The notes: generated by a model not told the origin, from the sequence alone. 64,000 nt of DNA from Inia geoffrensis (GCA_036417435.1 CM070907.1:63968001-64032000), one strand, 5' to 3'. Positions 11,906 to 23,872 are shown, numbered from the stretch's first letter. Translations and numbers: made by a program.

Positions 11906-12104
11906 ATTTCCCTCCCTGGTTCTTCGGGGGCTGTTTTGTTCAACCTAGTCCCCAGGTCCTGGGAAGGCTCAGGGGTAAAGTTCCCCCAGTGTCAGGCAGA
12001 GGTGGCAGAGACCACTTACCAGCCTACCAGGGTCACAGGGAAGAAACCTGGGTCCTTGCAGAAGCCCGAAGCTTCTGAGGGTTGAAGGAACAGGAGGCAG
12101 TTCT

Positions 12105-12350
12105 GCCTGGGGGTTAGAGCGCTGGAGCGCAGGGTGAGGGAGGTTTGGACTGAGACTTCGTGGGTTTAATTCCCTGTAAGGCCTTAGGGATGACTATTAC
12201 ATCCTGTGTGCCTCAGTTTTACTTACCTATAAAATGGGGCTAATTATGGTATTTACCTTGAGAGATTTACCTAAAGGATTTTTATGAAGCATAAACTGAG
12301 ATAATGACTATGAAGTGCTTTTAGGAGGCTGCCTGGCAATAGAGTAAACA
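12105..12350 (+). repeat. MIR
   Basis: Sense MIR: 'tgggtttaattccctgtaag', 'tgtgcctcagttttacttac', 'tataaaatggggctaattat', 'gaagcataaactgagataat'. Confidence 0.8.
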
Positions 12351-12629
12351 CTCATAAAGAGAGAGATCAAGGTCATGGCCTGGACTGAAGAGCAGTGGCT
12401 GAGCATTGCCCAACCACTGCAGCCAGCCCTGGTTCAGGGGGAGCATCACCCAGATGAAAGGCCAGAGCAACAACTCCCCCCACATCAGGAGACCCGGGAC
12501 GACCTACAGAGCACTGTATAGCCTCCTTTCTTCCTCACTCACCCAACAGTCCTGGGAGGGTGCAGATGGGGAAACTGAGACTCGAAGAGGATAAAGCTGT
12601 CAAGCGCAACACACACAGGTTCGGGAACT

Positions 12630-12915
12630 AGAGTGGCACATGTACTCTGGCTTTTCTGTGTGCTGTGAATGGGATCTTGGGCAAGTTACTTAACTTCTCC
12701 AATCCCAGTTTCATCATCCTAAACAAAGTGAATAGATAAATGAGTACCTCCAAGGGTGCGGTGGGGAATTCAACGAGAAAGGTATGTGGAGGTGTCCCTA
12801 AAAATGTTAACTTCTGTTTTTACATTAAGTGCTTTGCTTGTAGTTACACAGAGGCTGGTAAGCAGCAGAGCAGGGTCTAAAATCTAGGCTTTCTGATGCC
12901 ATGAGGCCATAGGAG
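12630..12915. repeat. Two adjacent MIR fragments in opposite orientation
   Basis: A sense fragment at about 12630-12790 ('gatcttgggcaagttactta') is followed by a reverse fragment at about 12825-12910 ('tagttacacagaggctggta', 'gcagggtctaaaatctaggc'). Confidence 0.6.
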
Positions 12916-13258
12916 TGTATCTATGCAGGAAATGAGAAGCTCAAGATCCTCTATGTCAAGGATTTGCTGTTTGCTTACCACTGTTCTTGCATCTACATAA
13001 GGACTAAAAGAAGTATAAAATGGAGTCCAAAATGAGCACTAATGGTACCTGTATCCAGTGTCCTTAAGGGGTTTCAAGACTAAAAATGGCTGGGTCTTAT
13101 CCACAGCTAATATCTAGGCATGCACATTCAGTGCAGGAACCCATAAACTCATTCAATCAGTAAATATTAGGAAGCACCTGCTATGTGTGTGAAGCCCTAA
13201 GCCAGGCTCTTGAGACTACAGAAACTGACAGAACGACATTCACAGAAAGATAGACAAG

Positions 13259-14162
13259 ATGAAAAGGCAGAGGGCTATGTACCAGATGAAGGAACAAGAT
13301 AAAACCCCAGAAAAACAACTAAATGAAATGGAGATAGGCAACCTTCCAGAAAAAGAATTCAGAATAATGATAGTGAAGATGATCCAGGACCTCGGAAAAA
13401 GAATGGAGGCAAAGATCGAGAAGATGCAAGAAATGTTTATCAAACACCTAGAAGAGTTAAAGAACAAACAAACAGAGATGAACAATACAATAACTGAAAT
13501 GAAAACTGTACAAGAAGGAATCAATAGCAGAATAACTGAGGCAGAAGAACGGATAAGTGACCCGGAAGACAGAATGGTGGAAATCACTGCTGTGGAACAG
13601 AATAAAAAAAAAGAATGAAAAGAAATGAAGACAGCCTAAGAGACCTCTGGGACAACATTGAATGCAACAACATTCGCATTATAGGGGTCCCGGAAGGACA
13701 AGAGAGAGAGAAAGGACCTGAGAAAATATTTGAAGAGATTATAGTCGAAAACTTCCCTAACATGGGAAAGGAAATAGCCATCCTAGTCTAGGAAGCACAG
13801 AGAGTCCAATACAGGAGAAACCCAAGGAGAAACACACGGAGACACATAGTAATCAAATTAGCAAAACTTAAAGTCAAAGAAAAATGATTGAAAGCAGCAA
13901 GAGAAAAACAACAAACAACGTAAAAGGGAATCCCCATAAGGTTAACAGCTGATTTCTCAACAGAAACTCTACAAGCCAGAGGGAGTGGCATGATATACTT
14001 AAAGTGATGAAAGGGAAGAACCTACAACCAAGATTACTCTACTCAGCAAGGATCTCATTCAGATTTGATGGAGAAATTAAAACCTTTACAGACAAGCAAA
14101 AGCTAAGAGAATTCAGCACCACCAAACCAGCTCTACAACAAATGCTAAAGGAACTTCACTAA
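13259..14162 (+). pseudogene. L1 ORF1p remnant, frameshifted
   Basis: The start MKRQRAMYQMKEQDKTPEK is kept and followed by the coiled-coil region (IEKMQEMFIKHLEELKNKQTE, ITEAEERISD). The first frame ends at 13618 after an A-run (aataaaaaaaaagaatg), where the RRM should begin. RRM and C-terminal homology continues in other frames (RDLWDNIE near 13640; an internal tag near 13790). The ORF1 end equivalent is TAA at 14160-14162. The role in the live element is RNA binding and nucleic-acid chaperoning; this copy is dead. Confidence 0.85.
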
Positions 14163-14207
14163 GTAGGAAACACAAGAGAAGAAAAGGACCTATAAAACCA
14201 AACCCAA

Positions 14208-14426
14208 GGGCTTCCCTTGGTGGCGCAAGTGGTTGAGAGTCGGCCTGCCGATGCAGGGGACACGGGTCCGTGCCCCAGTCCGGGAAGATCCCACATGCCG
14301 CGGAGCGGCTGGGCCCGTGAGCCATGGCCACTGAGCCTGCGCGTCTGGAGCCTGTGCTCCGCAATGGGAGAGGCCACAGCAGTAAGAGGCCCGTGTACCA
14401 CAAAAAACAAAAACAAAAACAAAAAA
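14208..14426 (+). mobile_element. CHR-type SINE with 14-bp target-site duplication
   Basis: Inserted between ORF1 and ORF2 of L1 copy B. It is flanked by the direct repeat aaaaccaaacccaa at 14194-14207 and 14427-14440. It has the short CHR form with the head gggcttcccttggtggcgca and an A-rich tail (caaaaacaaaaac). The duplication is perfect, so the insertion is fairly recent relative to decay of the L1. Confidence 0.95.
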
Positions 14427-14453
14427 AAAACCAAACCCAAAACAATTAAGAAA

Positions 14454-14996
14454 ATGGTAATAGGAACATGCATATCAATAATTACCTTAAACATGAATGG
14501 ATTAAATGCTCCAACCAAAAGACACAGGCTCGCTGAATGGATACAAAAACAAGACCCATATATATGCTGTCTACAAGAGACCCACTTCAGACCTAGGGAC
14601 ACATACAGACTGAAAGTGAGGGGATAGAAAAAGATATTCCATGCAAATGGAAATCAAAAGAAAGCTGGAGTAGCAACACTCATATCAGATAAAATACACT
14701 TTAAAATAAAGAATGTTACAAGAGACAAGGAAGGACACTACGTAATGATCAAGGGATCAATCCAAGAAGAAGATATAACAATTATAAATATATATGCACC
14801 CAACACAAGAGCACCTCAATACATAAGGCAACTGCTAACAGCTCTTAAAGAGGAAATTGACAGTAACACATTAATAGTGGGGTACTTTAACACCTCACTG
14901 ACACCAATGGACAGATCATCCAGGCAGAAAATTAATAAGGAAACACAAGCTTTAAATGACACAATAGAGCAGAGAGATTTAATTGATTTAATTTAA
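14454..14996 (+). pseudogene. L1 ORF2 endonuclease domain remnant, stop codon and lost catalytic Asp
   Basis: The endonuclease begins MVIGTCISIITLNMNG and keeps QETH. A TAG at 14625-14627 replaces the Trp codon that copy A has at the same place (RGWKKIF). Further on, the motif that reads GDFNTPL in copy A reads GYFNTSL here (near 14879-14899). The metal-binding Asp is therefore Tyr, which should abolish nicking even if the stop were absent. The RTDHI and SDHN blocks follow near 15070-15160 in other frames. Confidence 0.85.
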
Positions 14997-15316
14997 TTGA
15001 TATTTATAGGACATTCCATCCAAAAAGAGCAGACTACACTTTTTGTCAAGTGCACACAGAGCATCCTCCAGGACTGATCACATCTTGAGTCACAAATCAA
15101 GCCTTGGTAAATTTAAGAAAACTGAACTCATATCAAGCATCTTTTCTGACCATAACGCTATGAGATTAGAAATCAATTACAGGGAAAAAACGTAAAAAAC
15201 ACATGGAGGCTAAACAATACATTACTAAATAAACAAGAGATCACTGAAGAAATCAAAGAGGAAATCAAAAGATACCTAGAGAGAAATGACAATGAAAACA
15301 CAATGATCCAAAACCT

Positions 15317-16609
15317 ATGGGATGCAGCAAAAGCAGTTCTAAGAGGGAAGTTTATAGCTATACAAGCCTACCTCAAGAAACAAGAAAAATCTCAAACAAT
15401 CTAACGTTATACCTAAAGGAACTAGAGAAAGAAGAACAAACAAAACCCAAAGTTAGCAGAAGGAGAGAAATCATAAAGATCAGAGCAGAAATAAATGAAA
15501 AAGAAACAAAGAAAACTATAGCAAATATCAATAAAACTGAAAGCTGGTTCTTTGAGAAGATAAACAAAATTGATAAACCATTCACCAGACTCATGAAGAA
15601 AAAGGGGGAGAGGACTCAAATCAATAAAATTAGAAATGAAAAAGGAGAAGTTACAACAGACACTGCAGAAATACAAAGCATCATAAGAGACTACTACAAG
15701 CAACTCTATGCCAATGAAATGGACATCCTGGAAGAAGTGGACAAATTCTTAGAAAGGTACAACCTTCCAGGACTGAACCAGGGAGAAACAGAAAATATGA
15801 ACAGACCAATCACAAGTAATGAAATTGAAACTGTGATTAAAAATCTTCCAACAAACAAAAGTCCAGGAGCAGATGGCTTCACAGGTAAATTATACCAAAC
15901 ATTTAGAGAAGAGCTAACACCTATCCTTCTCAAGCTCTTCCAAAAAATTTCAGAGGAAGGAACACTCCCAAACTCATTCTATGAGGCCACCATCACCCTG
16001 ATACCAAAACCAGACAAAGTTACTACAAAAAAAGAAAATTACAGACCAATATCACTGATGAACAAAGATGCAAAAATCCTCAACAAAATACTAGCAAACA
16101 GAATCCAACAGCACATTAAAAGGATCATACACCAAGATCAAGTGGGGTTTATTCCAGGAATGCAAGGGTTCTTCAATATACACAAATCTATCAATGTGAG
16201 AAACCATATTAACGAACTGAAGGAGAAAAACCATATGATCATCTCAATAGATGCAGAAAAAGCTTCTGACAAAATTCCACACCCATTTATGATAAAAACT
16301 CTCCAGAAAGTGGGCAAAGAACGAACCTACCTCAACATAATAAAGGCCATAAACAACAAACCCACAGCAAACATGGTTCTCAATGGTGAAAAACTGAAAG
16401 CATTTCCTCTAAGATCAGGAACAAGACAAGGATGTCCACTCTCACCACTATTATTCAACATAGTATTGGAAGTCGTAGCCACGGCAATCAGGGGCGACAA
16501 AGAAATAAAAGGAATACAAATTGGAAAAGAAGTAAAACTGTCACTGTTTGCAGATGATATGATACTATACATAGAGAATCCTAAAGATGCCACCAGAAAA
16601 CTACTATAG
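15317..16609 (+). pseudogene. L1 ORF2 reverse transcriptase segment, 430-codon open frame
   Basis: This is the longest open frame in the window. It covers the linker ([20 protein letters not shown]), the L1 RT N-terminal region ([13 protein letters not shown]), [19 protein letters not shown], the motif A region ([14 protein letters not shown]), [13 protein letters not shown] (motif B) and the catalytic [12 protein letters not shown] (motif C). It ends at a TAG where copy A has a Glu codon (KLLELINE). Motif A has Ser where copy A has Phe (AFDKI). Only a fragment of ORF2p is encoded, and no thumb or C-terminal region follows. It is a dead copy whose RT palm happens to remain open. Confidence 0.9.
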
Positions 16610-16636
16610 CTAATCAATGAATTTGGTAAAGTTGCA

Positions 16637-16945
16637 GTCGACACGGGTTTGAGCCCTGCTCCGGGAAGATCCCACAAGCCAGAGAGAAACTAAGCCCATG
16701 AGGCACAACTACTGAGCCTGCACTCTAGAGCCCGTGAGCCACAACTACTGAGCCCACATGCCACAACTACTGAAGCCCACACGCCTAGAGCCCGTGCTCC
16801 TCGACAAGAGAAGCCACCGCAATGAGAAGCCTGTGCACCGCAACAAAGAGTAGCCCCCGCTCACCACAACTAGAGAAAGTGCATGTGCAGCAACGAAGAC
16901 CCAACACAGCCAAAAATAAATAAAGTAAATAAATTTATTTTTTTA
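16637..16945 (+). mobile_element. CHR-type SINE (long form), 5' end missing, fused to L1 copy B
   Basis: It starts abruptly at 'tcgacacgggtttgagccct', i.e. inside the tRNA-like part, without the ggcttccctgg head. It then reads through the long-form body (gagccacaactactgagccc; the cacaactactga unit occurs three times here and twice in the copy at 24912) to an AATAAA-rich tail (aaaataaataaagtaaat). No target-site duplication is visible, as expected for a deletion junction rather than an insertion. Confidence 0.9.
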
Positions 16946-16984
16946 AAAAATGTCCAGATGAGAAAGACAAGATCGTGAACTTCG

Positions 16985-17026
16985 CACACACGCATGCACG
17001 CACGCACACACACACACACACACACA
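16985..17026. repeat. (CA)n microsatellite with CATG/CACG variants
   Basis: cacacacgcatgcacgcacg followed by an unbroken CA run. Confidence 0.95.
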
Positions 17027-17630
17027 GCTGGTTCTGCCTGGACTGAAACACCCTGGCATGAATCACACCTGGTTTCCAGCTCCCAAAGAAGCCAGGTCTG
17101 GCTCTGCCAGGTTACCTTAGATATGCCTCATCCTCTTACTTGTCAGCTGTGGGAAACCCAAATAGCTTTGCATTTCCAGACTAACCTCAAACCCAGAGTT
17201 TGAGGTTATTAAACACTGTCTGTGAGGTTGTGGTCCTGGAAACTTCCTCCCAAACGATGTGAAGTACAGGGAGTACTACGTGCCTGGACCCACACACAGC
17301 TTAGCCAGGACCGTGTGGACGGTGGGCATCAGGGCTGCGCTCCATTCCGCAATCAGAACTTTAAATTAACACAGCAATTACAGCCCCCAGGGGAAAGGGA
17401 AACTGGCATTGACTACTGACTTTATATACAAATGCAAAAAAAAAATCACAACCCACAGCATACACAAAAGGAAATAAGTAGTATTTAATGTGCCTTTGTT
17501 AAAATAAAAGCTCTTACTGGGAAAAAGACAGAAGCTCTTGTGGAGGGTAGGGTGAAGGCAGAGGACATATTGTCTTTCAAATTTCTGGAACTCTTATGAA
17601 TATGATGTCAATGTTAGTAAAAGGGTAAGA
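17027..17630. other. Unique sequence
   Basis: No repeat or coding signal beyond short frames. Confidence 0.4.
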
Positions 17631-17634
17631 AGCT

Positions 17635-17875
17635 CACTAGCATTTACTGGGTGCCTACTATGTGTCAGATACTGGGTTAAGCAAGCACTTCAGATATATT
17701 TCGTCTCTTTTAATCCTCAAAATGACCTCAGGAGGTTGGAGTTGTTATCCTCCTTCCATAGACTTTGGGAGGGAAAGATCACCTAGCCTTCCCGAGATCA
17801 CACAGCTAGTAAGCGGCAGCGGCAAGATACAAACTCACGTCCCTCAAATTCCATTCCAAAGCCTGAGCTCCTCCC
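17635..17875 (-). repeat. MIR, near full length
   Basis: Reverse MIR with 'gggtgcctactatgtgtcag', 'ttttaatcctcaaaatgacc', 'gatcacacagctagtaagcg' and 'aagatacaaactcacgtccc'. Confidence 0.88.
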
Positions 17876-20800
17876 ACTGTACCCCCTGTTTATCTCTGTA
17901 TGGAAGTGTGAACAGCTGTACCTCCACAGCTGGCTGGGAAGTCCCTGAGGAAGTCACTCCCCTAGTGTCCTGTTCATATCTCTAGGGAATGTTAGACGGG
18001 AAGGAGCCTTGGAAGCAATCAACTCCGATCCCCCGAGATGGGGACCAGAGATGAATGGGGATCACTTCCCCACGTCCTGCAGCTTGAGAGGAGGGCCATC
18101 ACTCTATAAGTAAGGTCTCCTCTCTTCCTCGCCAGTGCTCTCTTTGCTATATCAGGCTGAGTGAGGTCTCCTGTCTCAGGAGTCTATGGTTTCCTGCAAA
18201 AGTTTGTTGTTCTTGTTTTTTTAGTAATGAGATTTCTATTCTCGCCTGTGTCTAAAAAGGAGGTAGGGAAGTAAATAATAACGCCTTTTCCTCTAGCAGA
18301 TTTACTCAATGGAAAAGCATGATCTGTGTCTCCCTAATGTACATAATCTGCTTCCACAAGATCCTACAAGAGAATGAGTAAGAAATGATTAAATCACAGC
18401 GGAATGGTTTCATTTACCATTAGTGCTCAGTGTCTTGAAACACAAACCTCCCATCCAAGTATTTATCCCAAGATAAGCATCTCCCCCACACTGTTGCCAT
18501 GACCAGCTCCTGCTGCCACAAAAGCATACATCTAAACACCCGTATCCAGAATATAAAAGCTTTCTACTGGGTCTGGATTCAAATCTAATTTTCTCCCAAA
18601 GGAAAAAAGAATTCATAAACTCAGTTACGCTGATCTCAGTGATGTCCAGAAATCTCTCTTTTCTACGAGTTCATAGAAAAACGTTAAAGGGAATAAAAGT
18701 TAAGCTCCACATTAAAGCAGAAAACTTTAAGGTGAGAGAAGCCTGAATATTCTTTCAAATTAAGTGATAAACAGGTTTGTTCTAAGAGTCACATGATTCC
18801 AAGTCTCTAAGATGGGCAGATAACTGGGACAGAGTCCACCAATTATGCTTGGCATTGGTGGGTGACTGGAGACTGAGTGCGGTTAGCTGGAAGGGGGAGA
18901 GAACTGAATGAGCAGAGCTGATAGGAATCAGAACCCACCTCTGGGCATGTGATCTGACCATCTACTATCAGAGAGAGTGGACGTGAGGCCAGAACCGACC
19001 TTTGGCCTCAGGTCAAAGCTTAGCCGCATACAGGTTTCTGCCCCAGCCCCCTCTATTCCTCCACCAGTAAGAACCATGGTTAAATGAGAACCATTTGAGA
19101 GGTCCTCGACACAGGAAGAAGAGACAACAAAATCAAGACTGCATGACAATCTTTGGTGCTTAGGCCAGACTCCTGTAAGGAAGTCTCCTGGTACATTGGA
19201 TCCTGCCACGGAGGAGATCAGGCTTGGTGGAGCTCCACAGAGCATGTTAGCTTCTGGCACTAAAGGCCACCCCAGTTTGGAAAGTAAGAGAGTATGGGGT
19301 TTCCTAAGCTAGAAGGCTTCTGAGTCTGATTTCCTTGAACCCCAGGGGCCCTGATGTCCTTCAAGCTGCAGATGTATAGAGTGACTGCCATGTATGCAGA
19401 GGTCTCACCTCTCATACTCACTGGCTGTGTTCCCAGTGTTTGGGTCAACAGCTTTAGCAGGTAACTACCATATGCTCAAATGACACTACTGGGATCACAG
19501 GCTTCTCGCACTGACTGGGCAGGTGGCAGCCATCCAGCCCAGCTTGGTTTTCTTAAGGTACTGCCTTACCTCTGCAGAGGTGTCAAAACACACCAACACA
19601 GTAGTGTTCCATAGGTACCCAGAAGCCATGCATTCTGATCCTGAACCATCTCACCCCACCTACTGCAGACCTTGATCCTCACTCTTCTCTCTTTTCACCT
19701 CTTTTCCGATCTGTCATGTTACACCTTCAGTCATGCTCTCCAACATGGTACACAATCCAATTCTTCTTGGTCTCCACCCCTGGCCCACCTCCCCATCAGG
19801 TTCTCCTCTCTCCTTCTTGGTTTGGGGTTTCCACCACTGATATTTCAGAATGCATCTCTCCCTCTCAATTCAGCCGCAGGATCTTACCTCCAGGATTAGA
19901 GCCCCCAGACTTGAACACTTACTGCTGATGGAAAGAAATGGGGGAGGAAGTGTTTCTGATTCCCCAGAGGCTTAACATCATCATGTTCGACAACTGGGAA
20001 TCCAATTAAGTGAACACAATATACTCTGTTTCACTGGGGTAAATGAAAGACACGTGTTAGTACATCCTAGAAGAATGAATGCATAGTATATATTTAAATT
20101 TAGTATAATTTCCAATAACCCTTATGCGACTCTAATGGACTGGATACCATGTCGTGACACCATGTAGAAAAGAAGAAAGCAGGAGAAAAGTGTTCTCACT
20201 CACTTAGTAAGGAAGATAAGAAAGCAATAGCAAAATTAACAAGACAGTTTGAGGCAGACCAAAACCAAAATAAAACACAAAAACCAAATAAAAATCCCTC
20301 AGTAAAGGTTATTTGACCAAAGTTGCTAATGAAGCCCTTGCTCTCTGAGAGAGCTAGTGGGAACTACACTTCAGAGGCAAAGCCAATGGAATAAATGCTT
20401 TCCCCATGGAAAAGAGAGACCTAAGAGTCCCTCAGATCTACAAACCGTCAGCTAAATGGATGCAAATGTGTTTACAACCTTCCTTCTTTGAAGCTACAGT
20501 ATTATGAAATGTTTACAGTGTTAAGCCCCCCTTATAAAAATTCACTTTTGAAGAGGAAGTGAATTAAAGATGACCACTGCAGTTATACTACACAGGGTAA
20601 GTTACACAAGATCAAAGACTTGGGACACCCACTGTGTAAAACCAAAGATTTCTTACAATTTTGCAAGAACTGTAAGACGACTAGCCTCCCAAGAAGTTTC
20701 ATTCTGGGAACGTTGTTTTCATCATTAAACTTTCTATGTTGTCCATGGCTTCATGGTTAGAGTCATATCACGTGACTGATCATCTTGCCCAGATGACACC

Positions 20801-21945
20801 AATAAATGCACAAAAAACAAGAGCTGGCTTACTACGGTATTCTTATTGCTGATTCTATTACAACTTTACCTCTTCTTAAAAATCTTTCCATAGTTATTTA
20901 CCTAGACAAGTGATTGATACTGGGTAGAATTAGCCGAGGAAATCATTCCTGTAAGCTTCTGACTTTCTATTTTCCTTCTCCAGGAATCATGGTTCATAAA
21001 GACAGACCAGGACTCAGCAAAGAGAAAGGCAAGCAAAAACCCAATCCAACAGAGAAAGTGACAGCACTTGTCTATGGAGGCCAGATCTGTGAAGGGTTCA
21101 TATTGCATGAACTTCAAATTCTTGTTTCTATTCCACCTAAGTCTTCTCAGAAAAAAAAAAATAGAGGAAGGAAGGGAAAAAAATACCTAAAGGAAGGAAA
21201 TTCTCATCTAGAAAATATACTTCCAAACCATGAACATTCCTTCCATTTTCAGTGTAAGGAATTACTGTTTTTCCAGGGAACTGAGAGAAAGCACAGAAGA
21301 AAAAGGAAGTCCCCGTAAACTCCTACAGGTGTTAAAATAGCGTCTCACCCATGTCTTTGTGATGGGGGGCAGTGATGTTAATTACCGCCTGGGAGGCTGA
21401 GCAATGTCCCCATCATGATAAAAACGCCAGCTAACGTAAGCACATACTCAGCGAGTCAGTGCATTCTCTCCACTTTTGGAGATAAAATTATAATCAGAGT
21501 GTTGCTTTGTGAGAGTAGAGCCAGAACAAGGATGGTTAGTTAAATAAAGGTCAATGACACCAATATTCACAACAAAACACTTCAGAAAAACAGAGCCCAA
21601 GTCAGTAATTCATCACATTTTCACCAGTCCCAAAGTACTCCTTTGGGAAACTCCTTTGGAATTTCACGTTTTGAAACATCTTGCATTTATAATAAATTTA
21701 TTTTCCAATGTTTAAGATACACATAACTGGCAGAGAGAACTTCTGCTACTGGCATGAGATCATCAGTATTAATAGTTTTATTTGGTTTAATTCTAGGCGA
21801 AGACAGAGGAATGTGACACGGTGATTAAGCTGTATAAAGTTATGGTAGAAACATATAAGGTTTCCATTAGGGTTTTTTTAGAATATTGGCAATAAACCTT
21901 GGATTCCTTTTGCTGCTACCATGGAGCTCTAGGAATTCTGGAAGG
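17876..21945. other. About 4 kb of mostly unique sequence
   Basis: No gene or young repeat recognised. Short old-repeat-like words occur near 17985-18075. A K/R-rich frame at 20914-21318 (+) is lysine-rich because of A-rich sequence and has no family signature. If the ME3 assignment holds, this is ME3 intron. Confidence 0.4.
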
Positions 21946-22720
21946 GACACAGTCTTCCACTTCCTAAGCACCTCTCACATCTGTGTCCACAGCACCACTG
22001 GCCACCTCAGGTCCTCCTCACATCCCTCATGGGAGCTGAATTCCTTGTTCTCTAGTCTCCCCAACTCTGCTCTTGTCTCCTTCCTTGGGCCAGAGTGATC
22101 TGTCTGTAGCTTGAATCCCACTGTGTCCCTTTCCAGTCACCTTCAGGACTAACGTCCAAGTCTTCCCCCAGGCAAAGAGCAGCCCCAGACCCCTAGGCAG
22201 GTCTGGCCCCTGCCTGCTCTCCAGCGCCATCCCTCCACACACCCTGCCCTCCTTCGGAATCACCGCAGGTCCTCACATACCATGCCGCTCTGCTATATTT
22301 GCTTGGAACATCTTGCCCCACTTCGTCCACCCAGGGAATCCCTATATATCTTTTAGGTTTTAGCACCAAGAAAAAACAAGTAGTTACCTCAGAAAAGAGG
22401 TCAGAGCAATTTTTTTTTACTTTATGCAACACATTATCTGTGTAATTTAATATAAGGACCAAAGGTCACCCACTTAAAGAAATGTCACCTTGTTTCTCCC
22501 CACCAAGACAAAAATTACTTGGACGTTATTAATAACACACTTTTAATACAATATAAAACCTATTATACTGCATTACACTTGTGAGCTTGCAAATCTGTCT
22601 CTTCCTCTGAACTCTAGGTTCCCTGAGAGCAAGGACCATGACTGATGCACCTCTTCATTTTTTGAACCCAGCACGGTGCCTGGAACACAGTAGGTGCTCA
22701 ATAGATGTTTCTGAATAAAC
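21946..22720 (+). repeat. L2 (LINE-2) 3' region
   Basis: Contains the typical order of L2 3' ends: 'ttgaatcccactgtgtccct', 'catgccgctctgctatattt', 'tgagagcaaggaccatgact', then the end signature 'cacagtaggtgctcaataga'. Confidence 0.75.
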
Positions 22721-22734
22721 CACTGGATAGTCTC

Positions 22735-22890
22735 AGGAAGCCTGGACTGAATCTTGTTGCTGCCCCTTACTATCCAGGAGACCATGGGCAACTCACGTAG
22801 GCTCTCTGGGTCCCGGTGTCTCCCCTACAAAACAAAGGTAGTAATGTCTGCCTTGTGAGCATCAAATGAGATGACCAATCAGGAAGCCCC
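22735..22890 (+). repeat. MIR fragment
   Basis: Sense MIR blocks 'accatgggcaactcacgtag' and 'gtgagcatcaaatgagatga'. Confidence 0.65.
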
Positions 22891-23059
22891 AAAGGTAAAA
22901 CACAAACATTCAATTTCCTTGTTATTATGAAGGGTTCCGAGGAAGGACAGGAAGTAACTGAAATAAACAGTGGTGATAACTATGGCTGGGGGCGGGGCGG
23001 TGACGTGGCAGGGAAAATACATGCTGAGTCCCGGTGAATGTGAAGGTGAAGGATGCAGG

Positions 23060-23800
23060 GGACACATCCTGTTCATTCTACGCTCAAACCTGATTCCCAG
23101 TCCAACCACCCCCCCTCCTCTCTCCCTGCTCCCTCCCTCAGCCCAGCCACTGCCCTTCACGCCCCCACTGCTGCAGAGCCTCTAACTGGGCTTCCTGCTT
23201 CCACTCCTGCCCCCTCCAGTCTGTCCTCCACATGGCAGCCAGAGAGATCTTTCATGAATGTAAAGCCGATCACATCCCTTCCTTGCTTAGAACCATTTAA
23301 TAGTGTCCCGCTTTCCGGAGGACGGAACCTAGCCCATATCCCACAGATGCCAAGGTCCTGCACAAAATTGAGATCCCCGAGCCATCTCCACCCTGATTTT
23401 AGGCAATTCCCCTCGCTCACCACACTCCTACTGGACTGCCTGCTGTCAGTTCCCAGAACCTGCCATGCCAAGGTGTTTGTGGCCTCCGGCTGTTGTCTCT
23501 GCCCAAAGCACTCTTACCCTGCCTTCTCCGCCTGCTGGCTCCATCTTTTCTCAAATATCACCTCTTAAGAGGTCTTCTCTCACCACTGAAGTAGACCCTC
23601 TATTATTCCCTCATGCCATACACTGTTTGTTTCTTCTCTACCACTAATAACCCATCTGTATGCTTTTGTTTACTTACTGTCTTTCTCACTAGGTTACATA
23701 TTTGATAAGAAGAAGGATTGTAGCTGTCATATCTACTATGTTATTCCCAACACCTAACAATGCCTGGTAGATGGTAGGTGCTCAATAAACATCTGATAGT
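23060..23800 (+). repeat. L2 (LINE-2) 3' region, second copy in same orientation
   Basis: L2 words in order: 'tccacatggcagccagagag', 'aagccgatcacatcccttcc', 'tagaaccatttaatagtgtc', 'gatggtaggtgctcaataaa'. Confidence 0.85.
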
Positions 23801-23872
23801 TGGATGGATGGACAGATGGATGAACACATGAACGGATGGATGAACGGATGGATGGATGGTTGGATGGGGAGG
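23801..23872 (+). repeat. (TGGA)n microsatellite grown on the L2 3' end
   Basis: Imperfect tggatggatggacaga-type tetranucleotide array directly after the L2 terminus. This is consistent with expansion of the short L2 terminal repeats. Confidence 0.9.

Larger units (their letters stand above)
13235..16636 (+). mobile_element. LINE-1 copy B, 5'-truncated just before ORF1 and missing its 3' half
   Basis: L1 homology begins about 24 bases before the ORF1 ATG, directly after old repeat-like sequence, so nearly all of the 5' UTR is absent. It contains ORF1, a SINE inserted in the inter-ORF spacer and ORF2 as far as [11 protein letters not shown]. At 16636 the L1 stops and an incomplete SINE begins. 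The RT C-terminal part, the cysteine-rich region, the 3' UTR and the poly-A tail are all absent. Compared with copy A, ORF2 here is much better preserved through the RT core. Confidence 0.93.

Noticed and set aside
20914..21318. Lysine-rich 134-codon frame
   Set aside because: The composition reflects A-rich DNA; no recognised family.
23801..23872. CRISPR-like repeat array
   Set aside because: It is a simple tetranucleotide microsatellite without spacers, in a vertebrate genome.
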